Shown piece by piece: positions 5,459-7,013 of a DNA stretch of 7,013 nt. The DNA lies in assembly GCA_051657905.1 (NCBI GenBank), contig JBOFLO010000087.1:1-7013 (forward strand), written 5' to 3'. Under the pieces are notes generated by a model, which had not been told where the DNA came from, did no database searches, and saw only the letters and a program-made list of their open reading frames with translations. Origin of the DNA: JBOFLO01 sp051657905. Its GTDB lineage: Bacteria > Patescibacteriota > Gracilibacteria > UBA1369. Both the position numbers and the translations under genes were made by a program. Each line of letters opens with the position of its first letter. The stretch's first letter is position 1.

Positions 5459-6211
5459 TTAATTACCTTTCGCCTCACAATAAGCATGCATCGCCGCCTG
5501 CAAAAATTTTGCCAAGCCCGGCGCATGTTTATCATAATAAGCAGTAAAGCGCGCATCAGCCACATACATATCCGCCAACCCACGATACATTTTTAGATTC
5601 GGCTCATACCATGTTCGCAAACTATTATAATGTTCCGCAATCATGGCCTGAACTTCCGCACCAGCCGGATCCAAATCCATCATCGTCGCCAATTTCGCAC
5701 ACCATTTCTCGCCATCTTCTTTCAGTTTCTGTAAGTCTTCCTTACTCATTTTGGCATAACGTTCTTGTGACTGTTTATAAGCATCAGTATGCCCCCAACG
5801 TTGCTTCGCTTCTTCTGCGTATTGATTCATTTCATCCTTATCAAAGGATCCATATAATTCTTCATCTTTCATCTGATTTTTTTGATTAAGTTTATTGATA
5901 GTTTTATCGATAGTTTTAATCAGCCCATTCAAACGCTTTTTCTTCAATTCAATTAATTTCCTCTGATCATTAAGGGCCGCTTTCAAATCAAACCCCGGCG
6001 CCGTCATCACTCGCATAACTTCCTCCAGTGGAAAATCTAATTCACGAAAGAAAAGTATTTGTTGCAGCTGTAAAAGTTCTCGCTCCTCATATTTTCTATA
6101 GCCATTTTTCTCAACTCTGGCCGGTTTCAATAATCCGATTTGATCATAATGATGCAGCGTGCGCACGCTCACCCCAGCCAATTTAGCTAATTGTTGAACA
6201 GTATATGACAT
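5459..6211 (-). CDS. MerR family regulator with TipAS domain
   Basis: This is a 250-residue drug-sensing type of transcription factor. The N-terminal MerR domain has the helix-turn-helix TVQQLAKLAGVSVRTLHHYD (4-23), IGLLKP, and the wing motif NGYRKY (36-41). A dimerisation coiled coil follows (about 76-112, rich in K, L and I). From about 114 it matches the TipAS ligand domain: ELYGSFDKDE (118-127), RWGHTDAY (138-145), and RGLADMYVADARFTAYYDKHAPGLAKFLQAA (210-240). In Streptomyces TipA and Bacillus Mta such proteins bind thiopeptides or hydrophobic drugs and activate promoters with long spacers. TipAL fixes thiopeptides through a cysteine; the cysteines here are C171 and C245, and I cannot show that either is equivalent. 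The length agrees with TipAL (253). Its own promoter has a 19-bp spacer with a palindrome, so autoregulation is likely. Met114 sits at the domain junction. Confidence 0.92.
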   Translation of the reverse strand: MSYTVQQLAKLAGVSVRTLHHYDQIGLLKPARVEKNGYRKYEERELLQLQQILFFRELDFPLEEVMRVMTAPGFDLKAALNDQRKLIELKKKRLNGLIKTIDKTINKLNQKNQMKDEELYGSFDKDEMNQYAEEAKQRWGHTDAYKQSQERYAKMSKEDLQKLKEDGEKWCAKLATMMDLDPAGAEVQAMIAEHYNSLRTWYEPNLKMYRGLADMYVADARFTAYYDKHAPGLAKFLQAAMHAYCEAKGN

Positions 6212-6221
6212 AGTTTATAAT
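6194..6221 (+). promoter_or_regulatory. Divergent plus-strand promoter over the MerR start
   Basis: TTGAAC (6194-6199) and a perfect TATAAT (6216-6221) are 16 bp apart on the plus strand. They overlap the first codons and the upstream edge of the minus-strand regulator gene. The predicted start is near 6228, giving a leader of about 127 nt before the hendecad-repeat gene at 6355. A second candidate -10 for that gene, TAAAAT (6344-6349), would give a leaderless message but has only a weak -35. Confidence 0.5.
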
Positions 6222-6255
6222 GAAGATTGTGATGTCGACCCTCCACCACCATCCT

Positions 6256-6286
6256 AACATAAACTATCACGCAACGTCAGGGTCAA
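6256..6286 (-). promoter_or_regulatory. MerR-type promoter and operator (19-bp spacer)
   Basis: On the minus strand TTGACC (6286-6281) and TATGTT (6261-6256) are separated by 19 bp, longer than the usual 17 and typical of promoters that MerR regulators untwist. The spacer holds TGACG-TTG-CGTGA (6279-6267), an imperfect palindrome with T-n-ACG/CGT-n-A half sites, resembling operators I recall for the TipA/Mta group. The predicted start is near 6249, about 38 nt before the regulator's ATG. The spacing and palindrome are visible in the sequence; binding by the neighbouring regulator is inferred. Confidence 0.6.
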
Positions 6287-6354
6287 ACTGAAATAAATGG
6301 CTAATTAAAGATATTCCAAGTAAACTAATATCAAATCCCTTAATAAAATTTATT

Positions 6355-6603
6355 ATGGATCCTCAAGCCAAAGCCGCCGCCCGCACCGCCATCGACCAAA
6401 AAACTACTGTTGAAAAACACGCTATAGACCAGCGCTCTCTTACCGATAAACGCGCCATCGATCAAAAAGCCAGTGCCGACAAAACCATGATTGATCGCCA
6501 AACTTCCGCAGCCAAAGCTGAAGTCGATCGACGCACCGCTCAGGACAAAACCCAAGCAGATCGACAAGCAGCAGCAGATAAGGCACAGCTGGAAAATCAA
6601 TAG
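6355..6603 (+). CDS. Small hendecad-repeat (coiled-coil) protein
   Basis: This 82-residue protein consists almost wholly of six 11-residue repeats (residues 11-21, 22-32, 33-43, 44-54, 55-65, 66-76) plus a half repeat (77-82). The consensus is x-A-I-D-[QR]-[KRQ]-[TSA]-x-x-D-K: hydrophobic at position 3, acidic at 4, Lys at 11. It has about 18 alanines, near-balanced charge, no Gly, Cys, Trp, Tyr or Phe, and its only Pro is residue 3. An 11-residue period fits a nearly straight helix or right-handed coiled coil; similar periods occur in LEA group 3 proteins and in membrane-surface helices of the synuclein/apolipoprotein kind, though the consensus differs from both. There is no signal peptide. 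The codons vary between repeats while the protein pattern holds. It ends 26 nt before a terminator. I do not recognise a family; structural, stress-protective or surface-binding roles are speculation. Confidence 0.72.
   Translation: MDPQAKAAARTAIDQKTTVEKHAIDQRSLTDKRAIDQKASADKTMIDRQTSAAKAEVDRRTAQDKTQADRQAAADKAQLENQ
6385..6600 (+). repeat. Degenerate 33-bp tandem repeat coding for hendecads
   Basis: Six 33-bp units start at 6385, 6418, 6451, 6484, 6517 and 6550, followed by an 18-bp partial unit. At the DNA level only a short core around the Ile-Asp codons (forms of ATCGAYCA and GATCGM) is kept, so the duplications are old and the periodicity is now held mainly by the protein. Confidence 0.75.
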
Positions 6604-6629
6604 TTTAAAAGTCCTCACAAACCTCTACC

Positions 6630-6664
6630 AAGCAAGTTCATTTATTTGAACCGAAGCTTTTTTT
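6630..6664 (+). terminator. Intrinsic terminator after the hendecad gene
   Basis: AAGC (6630-6633) pairs with GCTT (6656-6659), and GTTCA (6636-6640) pairs with TGAAC (6647-6651) around a six-base loop, with an AA/CGAA internal loop. A run of seven T follows (6658-6664). It separates the hendecad gene from pyrB. Confidence 0.65.
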
Positions 6665-6700
6665 AATGCTAAAACCATTCCAGCATAAAAATTCAATTCA

Positions 6701-7013
6701 ATGTTAAAACATATCTTAACTACTCAACAGTTTTCTGACCGAAAAACTGTAGAGGGTATTTTTCAGCAGGCTGACATCTTTCAAGAACAAGACACACTAC
6801 CTTTAAATGATCCTCAAATTGATCAAACGCGTCAAATTCTCCGCAATTATATTTTCGCTTCCGTCTTCTATGAACCGAGTACAAGAACTCGGTTTTCTTT
6901 TGAAGCAGCAGCTCTTAAACTTGGCGCCAACAATATTTCTTCCGAAAATGCTGCCCAATTTTCTTCTGTCAGCAAGGGGGAGAGTATCGAAGATAGCATC
7001 CGCACTATTGGCC
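6701..7013 (+). CDS. pyrB: Aspartate carbamoyltransferase catalytic subunit (5' part)
   Basis: The first 104 residues are present and the gene runs off the window. The product joins carbamoyl phosphate and aspartate in the second step of de novo pyrimidine synthesis in the cytoplasm. The carbamoyl-phosphate loop FYEPSTRTRFSFE (56-68) is intact, and the second loop SSVSKGESIEDSIRT (88-102) supplies Lys92. S60 and K92 are 32 apart, the same spacing as Ser52 and Lys84 of the E. coli enzyme. The EPSTRTRFSFE/SSVSKGES pattern fits aspartate rather than ornithine carbamoyltransferase. The ATG at 6701 is chosen because an in-frame TAA lies at 6686-6688. No Shine-Dalgarno sequence, attenuator or PyrR-type leader is evident in the 36 nt between the upstream terminator and the start. 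Whether pyrI or other pyr genes follow cannot be seen. Confidence 0.93.
   Translation, partial: MLKHILTTQQFSDRKTVEGIFQQADIFQEQDTLPLNDPQIDQTRQILRNYIFASVFYEPSTRTRFSFEAAALKLGANNISSENAAQFSSVSKGESIEDSIRTIG

Noticed and set aside
6340..6618. Open frame on the minus strand opposite the hendecad gene (92 codons).
   Set aside because: It is the shadow of the repeat: its composition (Gly, Phe, Ser, Leu rich) is what the complement of Ala/Asp/Lys codons gives, and the plus frame has the clean 11-residue pattern.
1..7013. CRISPR array, insertion sequence or phage genes.
   Set aside because: No regularly spaced direct repeats apart from the protein-coding 33-bp units, no transposase or phage domains, and no terminal inverted repeats were seen.

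Overview
The window looks like a chromosomal piece from a low-to-medium GC bacterium. My best guess is a member of the Patescibacteria (Candidate Phyla Radiation). The reasons are short compact genes, tight spacing, small accessory enzymes (DUF1697, SRPBCC, VOC, TipAS-type MerR) next to core genes, an L28 with a lysine/alanine-rich tail, and no recognisable Shine-Dalgarno sequence before any of the thirteen starts. This placement is inference; no 16S rRNA or other phylogenetic marker is present apart from L28 and part of PyrB.

Layout. Bases 1-429 hold the tail of something unidentified, a good extended -10 promoter and rpmB (L28), closed by a strong intrinsic terminator (453-485). Bases 523-1088 hold a hairpin region, a tRNA-Ser(GGA) with encoded CCA, and a small orphan protein that starts only 10 nt after the tRNA. 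A GNAT acetyltransferase with a GTG start follows (1152-1625). Bases 1643-4257 are one compact plus-strand operon behind a clear sigma70-like promoter: SRPBCC/AHSA1 protein, nucleoside deoxyribosyltransferase-like protein, VOC protein, an SRPBCC-cupin fusion, and a DUF1697 protein, with 2-12 nt between genes. It runs tail to tail (1 nt between stop codons) into a minus-strand group: MerR/TipAS regulator, PhnB-like VOC protein and short-chain dehydrogenase. Upstream of the regulator is a MerR-type promoter with a 19-bp spacer carrying an imperfect palindrome, which suggests autoregulation. A second promoter with a perfect TATAAT fires the other way from over the regulator's start codon. It probably drives a small 82-residue protein made almost entirely of six 11-residue (hendecad) repeats, which ends at an intrinsic terminator. 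The window closes with the first 104 residues of aspartate carbamoyltransferase (pyrB).

How it may work together. The two facing operons share protein types that bind or modify small hydrophobic or toxic molecules (two SRPBCC domains, two VOC proteins, a cupin, an SDR) with a drug-sensing type of regulator. A small-molecule response or detoxification island is a reasonable reading but is inference. The most unusual items are the hendecad protein, the SRPBCC-cupin fusion, the MerR operator with its divergent promoter, and the complete lack of Shine-Dalgarno sites.
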